From Mesobacillus subterraneus (GTDB taxonomy: Bacteria; Bacillota; Bacilli; Bacillales; Cytobacillaceae): a stretch of 64,000 nt of DNA. The DNA lies in the NCBI RefSeq assembly GCF_023715485.1, contig NZ_JAMBOF010000002.1, positions 62,001-126,000 on the forward strand, read 5' to 3'. A program made the translations under genes and the position numbers. A model generated the notes under the pieces. It saw only the letters and a program-made list of their open reading frames with translations, made no database searches and was not told where the DNA came from. Below are positions 56,503 through 64,000 of this stretch, in pieces; position 1 is the stretch's first letter, and each line of letters begins with the position of its first letter.

Positions 56503-57870
56503 TTAGTCTATGAAAATCTTTCCTGGGTTCAGGATTCCGTTCGGATCGAGTGTTTTCTTGATGCTTTTCATGACATCGTAGGCTGCACCATGCTCCAGGC
56601 GCTGATATTTCGCTTTCCCGAGGCCCACTCCATGCTCGCCGGTACAGGTTCCGCCTCTTTTAAGGGCATAGTGGACGATTTCTTCATTAATACATTCGCC
56701 ATCTTTTACTTCATCTGGGTTTTGCATATCCATCAGCAGCAAGACGTGATAGTTGCCGTCACCGACATGTCCTACAATCGAGCCCTCAATGGATGATGCA
56801 TCAATTAATTCACGGGTGTGCAGAATGGCGCCGGTCAATTCAGAAACGGGCACGCTGACATCTGTCAGCATAATGCTTTTCTTGCCGGCGGTGTGTTTAT
56901 AGGCATACAAAAGATTATGCCTTGCCTCCCAAAGCTGGTTGCGCGCTTTGGAATCAGCTTCAAATTGAAAGTTGGTACAGCCATGGTCCCCGACAATTTC
57001 ACTGGCAAACTCAATATCCTGGGCAAGGCCCGCTTCATTTCCGTGGAATTCCATGAAAAGCGTCGTGCTTTCTTCGTACTGTGTTTCCATATATTCATTC
57101 ACTTTTTTAACCGATTCAGCATCAACAAACTCAATCCGCGCTACGGGAATACCGCCTGCTAAAATTGCAACCACCGCATCGACTGCATTTTTTACAGTAG
57201 GAAAAACAGCTCTTGCAGCGGTAATCGCTTCAGGAATGCCGTACACCTTCAAGGTGAGTTCGGTAATGACGCCAAGCGTCCCTTCCGATCCGACAAACAT
57301 GCCGTTCAGGTGGATGCCTGATGAAGACTTGGCAGCCAGGCTTCCTGTATGGATGATGTCACCGCCAGCGAGGACGACTTCGAGATCTCTTACCTGATCA
57401 CGCATGATGCCGTACCTGACAGAGGTCGTGCCGCTCGCATTCGTGGCGGCCATCCCGCCAAGAGTCGCATCGGCTCCAGGGTCGACGGTAAAAAACAAAC
57501 CATATTTCTTCAGTTCCTTGTTCAGCACCGACCTTGTGACGCCTGGCTGGACCTTTACAAGAAAATCACTTTCCTTCACTTCCAAAATCGCATTCATCTG
57601 TGAAAGGTCCATGGAAATTCCGCCATTTACAGGAATGACATGGCCTTCAAGGCTCGTTCCCAATCCGAATGGAATGACAGGAATCTTCCGTTCATTCGCA
57701 AATTCAAGCACCTTGCTGACATCCTCTTTATTCTGCGGAAACACAACGGCGTCAGGCAGCTTTGGTTCATGATAGGATTCATCCCTGCCGTGAAGCTCAA
57801 GTATCGTTTCATTTACTGTAACAAGGTCGTCGCCAATGATGTTCATTAACTCCTTAATATAGTCTGCCAA
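56503..57870 (-). CDS. glcD: FAD-binding oxidase, glycolate oxidase subunit GlcD-like
   Basis: This 455-residue flavoprotein of the GlcD/D-lactate dehydrogenase family oxidises a 2-hydroxy acid such as glycolate or D-lactate. The FAD-binding region has PVIPFGLGTSLEGHVIPVNGGI (about 60-81, region) and GADATLGGMAATNASGTTSVRYG; the C-terminal domain has VGHVGDGNYHVLLL and CTGEHGVGLGKAKY (metal-binding histidine). The TTG at 57870 with GGGGAGAGG upstream is taken as the start. GlcE/GlcF partners are not adjacent. Confidence 0.9.
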   Translation of the reverse strand: MADYIKELMNIIGDDLVTVNETILELHGRDESYHEPKLPDAVVFPQNKEDVSKVLEFANERKIPVIPFGLGTSLEGHVIPVNGGISMDLSQMNAILEVKESDFLVKVQPGVTRSVLNKELKKYGLFFTVDPGADATLGGMAATNASGTTSVRYGIMRDQVRDLEVVLAGGDIIHTGSLAAKSSSGIHLNGMFVGSEGTLGVITELTLKVYGIPEAITAARAVFPTVKNAVDAVVAILAGGIPVARIEFVDAESVKKVNEYMETQYEESTTLFMEFHGNEAGLAQDIEFASEIVGDHGCTNFQFEADSKARNQLWEARHNLLYAYKHTAGKKSIMLTDVSVPVSELTGAILHTRELIDASSIEGSIVGHVGDGNYHVLLLMDMQNPDEVKDGECINEEIVHYALKRGGTCTGEHGVGLGKAKYQRLEHGAAYDVMKSIKKTLDPNGILNPGKIFID

Positions 57871-57959
57871 TTCCCTCTCCCCTTTTTTATGGAATGATCG
57901 ATGGTCAGCAACGCGTAACACGTTGTCAGTTTTGTATATTGTAAGTGGATCCCATTTGT

Positions 57960-58988
57960 TCAGGAACCAAGGTACTTCGCATAATAGGATTTCGCCTTCA
58001 CGGTATCATTCGTGCCGTGGACCAAAACCCTTCCGTCATGGAAGATTACCATCGTAATTTCTTCGTCAGGCATGAAGCGCAGCAAAAATGGATTGCCCTT
58101 CACCTGGCCGTTATTTTTCAATCGGCCGGCGAGTTTCTCCAAATCCGTTTTTGATTTTTGACGCGGGTTGATTTGGATTGTATTCCTGCCGCATAATGAT
58201 GCATAGTTTATTTGCTGGTCTGATGACCTGTCCAAAAACTCGTAATGGTGCTGGACACAGGCTGGGCATTCAGGATTGCGGCCCTGGCTTACATCCATTT
58301 GCAAAAATGAATTGTACCAAATATCCATTTGTTCAAGATTCGGATTCGACTCTGCTCCAACAAGAAGCTTGAGTGCTTCGACAGCCTCGAAGGACCCGAT
58401 AATATCCGTAATCGGAGAAAGGACGCCTATGCTGTCGCACGTATCTCCCAAGCCTGCTGGCACTGACGGGAACAGACAGCGATAGCACGGGGTCTCACCT
58501 GGCTTGATCACAGCGAACATTCCCCTCGAGCTGACCGCACCGCCATAAACCCACGGAATGCCGTGTTTGACTGCGACATCATTGATTAAATAGCGGGCCA
58601 TGAAATTATCTGTTCCGTCGACGATTACGTCAAACCCTGATAGTAAATCTTCCGCATTATCCAGAGTCAGATCGGCAATGATCGGTTCTACTTTTACCCC
58701 GGAATTGATTTTCTTCAGTTTTTTTTCTGCAGCAATCACCTTTGGCAGACCTTCACGAGCATCGTCTTCATCATAAAGAGTCTGGCGCTGCAGATTGGAC
58801 AATTCTACCAAGTCCCTGTCAATGATCCGAACATGTCCCACGCCTGAACGGACCAAATGGTTTGATATTACCGTACCGAGTGCTCCCATTCCGACAATAA
58901 CCGCAGAACTTTTTAAAAGTTTCTCCTGACCTTCACTGCCAATCTGCTGAAATAATATTTGCCGCGAATAACGCTCCATTTCTGTCAT
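57960..58988 (-). CDS. E1-like adenylyltransferase, MoeB/ThiF family
   Basis: This 342-residue E1-like enzyme adenylates the C-terminal Gly-Gly of a ubiquitin-like sulfur carrier. It has the nucleotide motif VGMGALGTVISNHLVRSGVG (about 33-52), DRDLVELSNLQRQTLY, the ADP pocket DGTDNFMARYL, two zinc CxxC pairs (CYRC, CPAC) and a possible catalytic cysteine in GDTCDSIGVLSP. A C-terminal extension of about 90 residues follows. The neighbours are an AOR gene and a MoaD-like carrier, so it most likely serves the tungsten-pyranopterin pathway; thiamine synthesis is an alternative. Confidence 0.88.
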   Translation of the reverse strand: MTEMERYSRQILFQQIGSEGQEKLLKSSAVIVGMGALGTVISNHLVRSGVGHVRIIDRDLVELSNLQRQTLYDEDDAREGLPKVIAAEKKLKKINSGVKVEPIIADLTLDNAEDLLSGFDVIVDGTDNFMARYLINDVAVKHGIPWVYGGAVSSRGMFAVIKPGETPCYRCLFPSVPAGLGDTCDSIGVLSPITDIIGSFEAVEALKLLVGAESNPNLEQMDIWYNSFLQMDVSQGRNPECPACVQHHYEFLDRSSDQQINYASLCGRNTIQINPRQKSKTDLEKLAGRLKNNGQVKGNPFLLRFMPDEEITMVIFHDGRVLVHGTNDTVKAKSYYAKYLGS

Positions 58989-59139
58989 GAAAATCCCCTC
59001 GCTTCTAAATCGATTATATCTATAAATAAAGCTTTTTTTTATAAAATATTTTCACTATACTTAATATTAAGAGGAATTCTATACCCTCTTGGCTAATTAT
59101 ATATTAATAATAAAGTTTGAAAGAGGTGGATTAGTTAAG

Positions 59140-60981
59140 ATGAATCTTGGGGGATTTAAAAACAAGGAAGTTTTAGTTGATTTGACGAATGGTTCGGTTG
59201 ATTACCGCGGCATCAACGAAGATGATGTAAGAAAGTATGTCGGCGGACGCGGTCTTGGTGTTAAATACGTTTTGGATAACGGACCAGAGGTTGAGCCTCT
59301 ATCTGAAGAAAACATCCTATGTATCATGACAGGGCCTGTTACAGGATCACGTTCTTCTATGAGCGGACGTCTTGCAGTCGTAACAAAGTCTCCATTGACT
59401 GGGACGGTTACTGACTCTCACATGGGCGGCTGGACTGCTGCTCGTTTAAAATGGGCTGGCATCGACAATGTCATTTTCAAAGGTAAGAGCGACAAGCCTG
59501 TTTACCTTTACATCGAAAATGGCCAAGCCGAGCTTCGTGATGCTTCTGCTTTATGGGGATTGAGCACACGCGCGACTGTCCTGGCATTGAAAGATGCTCA
59601 TGGCGAAGATAACCTTAGCGTTATGACAATCGGCCAGGCAGGCGAAAACGGCGTACGTTTTGCTGGTTTCATGAACGAGCATGACCGTGCTGCTGGACGC
59701 GGGGGTACTGGTGCGGTCGCTGGCTACAAAAAGCTGAAGGCAATCGTCATCAAAGCTGCGCAAAAGGGCAATATGCCTGAACCTGCACAGAAGGATGAGT
59801 ACACTCAAGCTAACAAAAAGGCCGTTAAAGCCATTCTTGAAGGCGGTTTGACTGCTCCTAACAAAGGCGGATTATCCGTATACGGAACAAACGTCCTTAC
59901 TAACTTGATCAATGAAGTGGGAGCGCTTCCAACGAGGAACTCTCAATTAACACACTGGGATGAGGCTGAAAAGCACTCCGGCGAGTATGTAAACGAGCAT
60001 TTGCTTGTTGCGAACAATACATGCCACGCTTGCCCGGTTGGCTGTAAGATTGAAGTTGAAGTTAAAGAAGGAAAATATAAGACTCGCGTTGAGAGCTTTG
60101 AGTTTGAATCAGCATGGGCACTTGGTGCGAACAGCGGATTGAGCGACTCTGAAGCAATCGCATACTTAATCGATATCTGTAACGAGTACGGTATGGATAC
60201 AATCGAGCTTGGACACGCAATCTCCGTCACAATGGAAGCCTATGAAAAAGGCATCGTTGACGAGAAGCTTGACTGGGGCGACGCTGACGGCATGATCGAA
60301 ATCGCTCGCAAAATCGCGTTCCGTGAAGGCTTCGGCGGCATCCTTGCTGAAGGTCCTGCACGCGCAACTGCTGCATGGGGCGTTCCTGAACTTTCAATGT
60401 CAGTTAAAGGCCAGTCCATCCCGGCTTATGACCCACGCGGAATCCAGGGGATCGGCCTTGGCTATGCGACAAGTAACCGTGGTGCCTGCCACCTACGCGG
60501 CTACACAATCGCATCTGAGATCGCTGGAATTCCTGAACCAACTGACCGTACAGTAGCAGAGGGCAAAGCTGAGCTTCTGAATGTATTCCAGAACCTGCTT
60601 TCTTTCTCTGACTCTATGAATATCTGTAAGTTCTCTTCTTTCTCTGAGAATGCAGAGCACTATGCTGAGCAATACAGCACAATGACTGGCATTCCGATGA
60701 CGGCTGAGGATGTCATGCTTGCAGGTGAAAGAATCTACAACCTTGAGCGCTACTACAACAACCTAGCTGGCTTCAACAAGCGTGAGGATGATTTCCTCCC
60801 TAAACGCTTCACTGAAGAAGCAGCATCTGGAAACAGCGCTGGCATGGTAAGCCGCATGGATATCATGCTTGAAGACTACTATAATGTCCGAGGCTGGAAA
60901 GACGGCGTTGTTACAGAAGAAAAACTTCGCGAACTAGGCATCATTGGCGAAGCAACAACTCCAGCTACTGAAGAAGTTTAA
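59140..60981 (+). CDS. aor: Aldehyde:ferredoxin oxidoreductase (tungsten-containing)
   Basis: This roughly 613-residue enzyme of the AOR family binds a tungsten bis-pyranopterin cofactor and one [4Fe-4S] cluster, and oxidises aldehydes to acids or the reverse. It begins with the N-terminal domain (RKYVGGRGLGVKYVLDNGPE; MTGPVTGSRSSMSGRLAVVTKSPLTG region). Cluster ligands lie in CHACPVGCKIEV (CxxCxxxC), with a fourth cysteine in MNICKFSSF (about 510). The ATG at 59140 has AGAGGTGG upstream. It is divergent from the MoeB-like gene. A tungstate importer elsewhere in the window fits its metal need. Confidence 0.93.
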   Translation: MNLGGFKNKEVLVDLTNGSVDYRGINEDDVRKYVGGRGLGVKYVLDNGPEVEPLSEENILCIMTGPVTGSRSSMSGRLAVVTKSPLTGTVTDSHMGGWTAARLKWAGIDNVIFKGKSDKPVYLYIENGQAELRDASALWGLSTRATVLALKDAHGEDNLSVMTIGQAGENGVRFAGFMNEHDRAAGRGGTGAVAGYKKLKAIVIKAAQKGNMPEPAQKDEYTQANKKAVKAILEGGLTAPNKGGLSVYGTNVLTNLINEVGALPTRNSQLTHWDEAEKHSGEYVNEHLLVANNTCHACPVGCKIEVEVKEGKYKTRVESFEFESAWALGANSGLSDSEAIAYLIDICNEYGMDTIELGHAISVTMEAYEKGIVDEKLDWGDADGMIEIARKIAFREGFGGILAEGPARATAAWGVPELSMSVKGQSIPAYDPRGIQGIGLGYATSNRGACHLRGYTIASEIAGIPEPTDRTVAEGKAELLNVFQNLLSFSDSMNICKFSSFSENAEHYAEQYSTMTGIPMTAEDVMLAGERIYNLERYYNNLAGFNKREDDFLPKRFTEEAASGNSAGMVSRMDIMLEDYYNVRGWKDGVVTEEKLRELGIIGEATTPATEEV

Positions 60982-60995
60982 TATTTTCGCAGGAG

Positions 60996-61017
60996 ACCAG
61001 GCTGATTTCAGCCTGGT
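60996..61017 (+). terminator. Rho-independent terminator of aor
   Basis: The perfect ACCAGGCTGA / TCAGCCTGGT stem is followed by TTTT, 14 bases past the stop codon. Confidence 0.9.
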
Positions 61018-61024
61018 TTTTCAT

Positions 61025-61190
61025 GTGGAAAAATCGACTTGGTCGATATAATCGGAAATGTGGTCGATATATTTAAAAATCCGCTGATATAATTCAAAAT
61101 GTGGTCGATAAATCTTAAAATGTGGTCGATAAATTTTAAAATTCGCCAATAAAATCAAAATGTGGTCGATATCTTCGAAAGTGGTCTCCT
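61025..61190. repeat. Degenerate tandem array, 20-21-bp period, core TGGTCGATA
   Basis: Units with TGGTCGAT or variants start at about 61040, 61061, 61081, 61102, 61123, 61143, 61163 and 61182. A weaker unit may begin at 61025. It lies just beyond the aor terminator and before the terminator of the convergent small-gene operon. Confidence 0.88.
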
Positions 61191-61301
61191 TTGAGGTGTA
61201 AATCTGCATTCCTATTAGAGTGATAAGCACTCAATAAGCGATACCCAGCAGCAGCATCCTCGGTTTTCACCTGAAAATAATCGGTCTTCAGCAAAAAATA
61301 A

Positions 61302-61329
61302 AGGTCCCGGCAATCAGCTGCCGAAACCT
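61302..61329 (-). terminator. Rho-independent terminator of the moaD operon
   Basis: AGGTTTCGGCA / TGCCGGGACCT with T-rich tail TTATTTTTT on the minus strand. Confidence 0.8.
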
Positions 61330-61332
61330 CCG

Positions 61333-61605
61333 CTACCCGCCGACCCGGGTTGTTTTATAACGGTAATTCTTAATCAGCTGCTCGAGATCTTCCAGGCTTT
61401 CCGCGGCAAACCGTATATGTACGGCATTAACGATGAACGTTTTCGTAAAAGCCAGTTCATCCTCGCTTAAAATTTCTGCTCTCCAGCTGTCTGCTTCATA
61501 CACAAACGGGAAGGAGTCGGAAACGAGCCTGCCGCCCAGTTCTTCAAAATACATGCCAAGATGTTCCCTGTTGATCCCGCGAAATTCCAGTATACTATCA
61601 ACCAT
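61333..61605 (-). CDS. Conserved small protein ending in Gly-Gly, AOR-associated
   Basis: This 90-residue protein runs from the ATG at 61605 (MVDSILEFRGINREHLGMYF) to the C-terminus TTRVGG. It is not assigned to a named family by me. The ATG follows the moaD stop by one base, so the two are co-translated. The Gly-Gly tail, the MoaD neighbour and the E1-like enzyme nearby suggest that it could be a second carrier-like partner or a W-cofactor accessory protein. That is inference from context. Confidence 0.75.
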   Translation of the reverse strand: MVDSILEFRGINREHLGMYFEELGGRLVSDSFPFVYEADSWRAEILSEDELAFTKTFIVNAVHIRFAAESLEDLEQLIKNYRYKTTRVGG

Positions 61606-61606
61606 A

Positions 61607-61879
61607 TCAGCCACCGGCAACCGGAGGGAACAGCGCAAACTGGTCGCTTTCTTTTACAAAAGTTTCAAGGTCTTGATCATGGACGATGTTCCGGCCATTT
61701 ATATAAACATGGACAAACGGCTTTAGCTGCTTTTCTTCTGTAAAAATCTCCTCGTCCAAGTCCGGGAACATTTCGATCATTTTGTCGAGCACATCGACTA
61801 CCCGATCACCATCAGGCTTGACTTCGACCGTCACGCCTCCGCAAATTTGCCTGAGGTTGGCAAACACCTTAACTTGCAT
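61607..61879 (-). CDS. MoaD-like ubiquitin-fold sulfur carrier
   Basis: This 90-residue MoaD/ThiS-family protein starts MQVKVFANLRQICGG, contains VDVLDKMIEMFPDL, FVHVYINGRNI and DQFALFPPVAGG, and ends with the Gly-Gly needed for adenylation and thiocarboxylate formation. It donates sulfur to pyranopterin. Its position beside aor and the E1-like gene suggests a W-cofactor-specific carrier. The start ATG has GAAAGGGGCGG upstream. Confidence 0.88.
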   Translation of the reverse strand: MQVKVFANLRQICGGVTVEVKPDGDRVVDVLDKMIEMFPDLDEEIFTEEKQLKPFVHVYINGRNIVHDQDLETFVKESDQFALFPPVAGG

Positions 61880-61985
61880 CCATACCGCCCCTTTCTTCTT
61901 AACTTAATAATAAAATGAAAATTGAAAAATGTCATTAGCTCTTTCTATCATAATCACTTTGAAAATGTGCACCAGCTGGACTACA

Positions 61986-62867
61986 TCACGAAGTCATTAT
62001 TCCAGCAAACTGCTTTATGATGGATCGATTTTCGGCATCGGCTAGAACAGCCAAATAAAAGTCTCTTTGATACGGTTCAAAACTATCAATGATCTGGACG
62101 CGGCCTGCCTTAGCTGCCGGCAATGCGGCTAGTTTTGAAATAAAGCTAATACCAAGTCCTGCCTCAACTGCAGCAATCACTGATTCAGTGCTTCCGATTG
62201 AAACAGCTGTTTTCAAATCTTCAACCGAAAATCCTTTTTCAGTGAGATAGTCCTCCATCATCTTTCTAGTCCCAGATCCCTCTTCCCTCAGCACAAATTC
62301 AAACTGTTGCACCTGGGCAAAATCCGGTCGTGGCGCATGGAGCAATGGGTGGCCGTTTGGCGCAATCAAAACGAGAGAGTCCGAGGCGATTGGCTTGCAT
62401 TTGATTTGCTTCGATTCGATTTCCATTCCAATGATGCCTACATCCACCTGGTGGTTCTGCAGTTTATTCAGCACTTTCTTTGAATCACCTATTTCAATCC
62501 TGACTTCTACCTTCGGATAGAGGCTGCGGAATTTCTTGACCCACCCTGGAAGCAGATAGGTCCCGGGAATCGTGCTGGCTCCGATTGTCAAAGTACCAGT
62601 CAAGGTGCCCTGGAATTCCCCAAGTTCGTCTTCGAGTATTCTCCATCGGTTTGCTATGTCCTTCGCAGCCGTATACACAAGCATGCCCGCGGGTGTGGGA
62701 CGGATTCCTGACACGCCTCTGTCAAGCAGCTCGAATCCGAGGTCTTCTTCAAGGCTCTTGATCTTGAGGCTGACTGTTGGCTGAGAACTTTTCAGCGCAG
62801 CTGCTGCTTCAGAGAAACTATTTTTTTCAACAACCATTATGAACGCTTCGAGCTTCTTAAGATTCAT
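61986..62867 (-). CDS. LysR-family regulator, selenium-metabolism-associated type
   Basis: This 293-residue LysR regulator has an N-terminal winged HTH (LKKLEAFIMVVEKNSFSEAA; QPTVSLKIKSLEEDLGFELL) and a C-terminal PBP-like effector domain (GTLTIGASTIPGTYLLPGW; EVRIEIGDSKKVLNKLQ). The effector part resembles the CysB/selenium-metabolism-associated LysR branch; I judge this by eye. It lies directly upstream of the moaD operon on the same strand, and may control the AOR/cofactor genes or selenium genes. Confidence 0.82.
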   Translation of the reverse strand: MNLKKLEAFIMVVEKNSFSEAAAALKSSQPTVSLKIKSLEEDLGFELLDRGVSGIRPTPAGMLVYTAAKDIANRWRILEDELGEFQGTLTGTLTIGASTIPGTYLLPGWVKKFRSLYPKVEVRIEIGDSKKVLNKLQNHQVDVGIIGMEIESKQIKCKPIASDSLVLIAPNGHPLLHAPRPDFAQVQQFEFVLREEGSGTRKMMEDYLTEKGFSVEDLKTAVSIGSTESVIAAVEAGLGISFISKLAALPAAKAGRVQIIDSFEPYQRDFYLAVLADAENRSIIKQFAGIMTS

Positions 62868-63035
62868 AGTAATGACTCCATCTTAGTTCCGACTTATCTA
62901 TTTCAATTTTAATACGGAATATCCTTTTTGGGGAAAGATATTTAATAAAGTAAAAATTAACAGGTTAATTAGTATTGACATATTATTATCTGAATATTAA
63001 TATAGTTCTTGTAAATGATTTCAGAATAATAAAAT

Positions 63036-63282
63036 CGATGAAGAGAACACGTCTTTTATAAAACTGATCCACAGAGAGCCGGTGCTATGCTGCAAGCCGG
63101 TGTTCAGGTTGTAGAAGAACATCATCTCCGAGATGCAAAGCTGAATCCAGTAAGCTTTTGCCGGCTTGTCCGCCGTTAAATGGAACACGTATGATGGTAC
63201 GTTGATGAGAGCCGCATGTTTTTGCGGAATCAGGGTGGTAACGCGAGCATAACTCGTCCCTACTTATAGGGACGAGTTTTTT
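63036..63282 (+). ncRNA. T-box leader, isoleucine specifier, upstream of brnQ
   Basis: The leader has Stem I sequence AGAGAGCCGGTGCTATGCTG, a specifier loop GAAC-ATC-ATCTCCGAG with the codon ATC at 63121-63123, the T-box AGGGTGGTAACGCG (63232-63245) and a terminator (63251-63278). ATC specifies isoleucine, and the UGGU of the T-box fits an A discriminator as in tRNA-Ile. Uncharged tRNA-Ile should allow brnQ expression. Confidence 0.92.
63251..63278 (+). terminator. Intrinsic terminator of the T-box leader
   Basis: AACTCGTCCC / GGGACGAGTT stem with TTTTTTT; it competes with the antiterminator containing the T-box sequence. Confidence 0.92.
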
Positions 63283-63360
63283 TATTTTTCAAGCCATAAC
63301 ATTCCGTTCCGAATTTCCTATACTCTCAGTGCCAAAACATTATATTAGGAGGAGAAAAGG

Positions 63361-64000
63361 ATGGGAAGCTTAAGAGGAAAAGAAACACTGACAATCGGTC
63401 TAATGTTATTTGCATTATTTTTTGGGGCAGGAAATTTAATTTTCCCTCCTTTTTTAGGACAAGAAGCTGGAGCTAATTTTTGGCCGGCAATGCTTGGTTT
63501 CGTAGTGACAGGTGTAGGGCTGCCTCTGTTGACCGTGGTTGTCATTTCGATGGCTAAGGATGGCATCCAGGAAATCGGCTCACGGGTTCATCCTTTGTTT
63601 GCAGTTGTTTTCAGCGCAGCTGTCTATTTATCGATAGGGCCATTCTTCGGGATCCCGAGAAGTGCCAATGTCGCTTTTGAAATGTCAGTCAAGCCATTCA
63701 TGGCTGAGTCAGGGTCTCATCCAATGGCCCTTCTGATTTTTACAGTCGTATTTTTCGCACTTGTATATTGGGTTACATTAAATCCTTCAAAAATGGTTGA
63801 ACGGATTGGCAGCATCTTGACGCCTGTTTTGCTTGTTGCCATCGTCCTGCTGGTTCTGGGAAGTATTTTCAAGCTTGACGGATCGTTTGGAGAGGTCTCA
63901 GAAAAGTATGCCGTTGCTCCATTCGCCTCCGGATTCCTAGAAGGATATCTGACAATGGATACAATTGCAGCCTTGGCATTTGGAATCATCGTAGTTGGAG
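63361..64000 (+). CDS. brnQ: Branched-chain amino acid:sodium symporter BrnQ, 3' end beyond window
   Basis: The first 213 codons of a BrnQ (LIVCS family) transporter are present, with the diagnostic start LMLFALFFGAGNLIFPPFLG (about 14-33) and further helices. It imports isoleucine, leucine or valine with Na+. AGGAGG lies upstream of the ATG. The Ile-specific T-box in its leader indicates induction under isoleucine limitation. The remainder lies past 64000. Confidence 0.95.
   Translation, partial: MGSLRGKETLTIGLMLFALFFGAGNLIFPPFLGQEAGANFWPAMLGFVVTGVGLPLLTVVVISMAKDGIQEIGSRVHPLFAVVFSAAVYLSIGPFFGIPRSANVAFEMSVKPFMAESGSHPMALLIFTVVFFALVYWVTLNPSKMVERIGSILTPVLLVAIVLLVLGSIFKLDGSFGEVSEKYAVAPFASGFLEGYLTMDTIAALAFGIIVVG

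Noticed and set aside
61021-61230. Minus-strand open frame of about 69 codons with 7-residue repeats
   Set aside because: It is produced by the 21-bp tandem array at 61025-61190; no ribosome site, and the period is not kept at exact multiples of three throughout.

Overview
The window looks like the chromosome of an endospore-forming member of the Bacillaceae (low-to-moderate GC, strong AGGAGG-type ribosome sites, L-box, S-box and T-box leaders). Gene order follows the yun-suf-yus-fad part of the Bacillus subtilis chromosome (yunB-C-D-F, sufCDSUB, metNPQ, yusE-F-G-gcvH-yusI, fadN-A-E, yuzL, fadM, coat genes, yusU), with extra genes inserted. I cannot name the species. No rRNA or tRNA gene, prophage, intact IS transposase or CRISPR array was seen.

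Layout: 1-2.7 kb, a sodium symporter (cut by the window edge) and an NhaC-type transporter behind a lysine riboswitch. 2.7-8.2 kb, yunB, an HD-GYP phosphodiesterase, yunC, yunD and yunF. 8.6-13.9 kb, the sufCDSUB iron-sulfur operon. 14-20 kb, a small broken gene, a CMD-family gene, metNPQ and metY, the last two each behind a SAM riboswitch. 20-24 kb, MFS transporter, yusE/F/G, gcvH, yusI. 24.7-31.5 kb, the fadNAE beta-oxidation operon with a FadR operator, yuzL and fadM. 31.7-36.7 kb, spore coat genes, yusU and a gerA-type germinant receptor operon. 36.7-40 kb, rodA, a GalT-like protein and uppP.

40-44 kb holds the most unusual part: a HesB/IscA-like gene with an in-frame UGA exactly at the conserved cysteine and a SECIS-like hairpin just after it (a predicted selenoprotein), next to a tungstate ABC transporter (tupABC) preceded by a one-component HTH/ligand-binding regulator. 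57.9-62.9 kb adds an aldehyde:ferredoxin oxidoreductase (tungsten enzyme), an E1-like MoeB/ThiF protein, a MoaD-like carrier, a second small protein that also ends in Gly-Gly, and a LysR regulator resembling those linked with selenium metabolism. Together these suggest that the organism uses tungsten and selenium. The rest is a two-component system, an orphan histidine kinase, a GlcNAc-type PTS with a TIM-barrel neighbour, a MASE3-PAS membrane protein, a YeiH-type exporter, GlcD, and BrnQ behind an isoleucine T-box.

Intergenic DNA is rich in repeats of three kinds: (i) MITE-like elements with terminal inverted repeats beginning GGCTnTTTTCG, one with a perfect 8-bp target duplication, often abutting stop codons; (ii) a GAAAAGCGCAAGCG...GGCGCTGGAGCTGG repeat that often begins directly after a TAA; (iii) four degenerate tandem arrays with a 20-21 bp period, each placed just beyond a gene 3' end or terminator.
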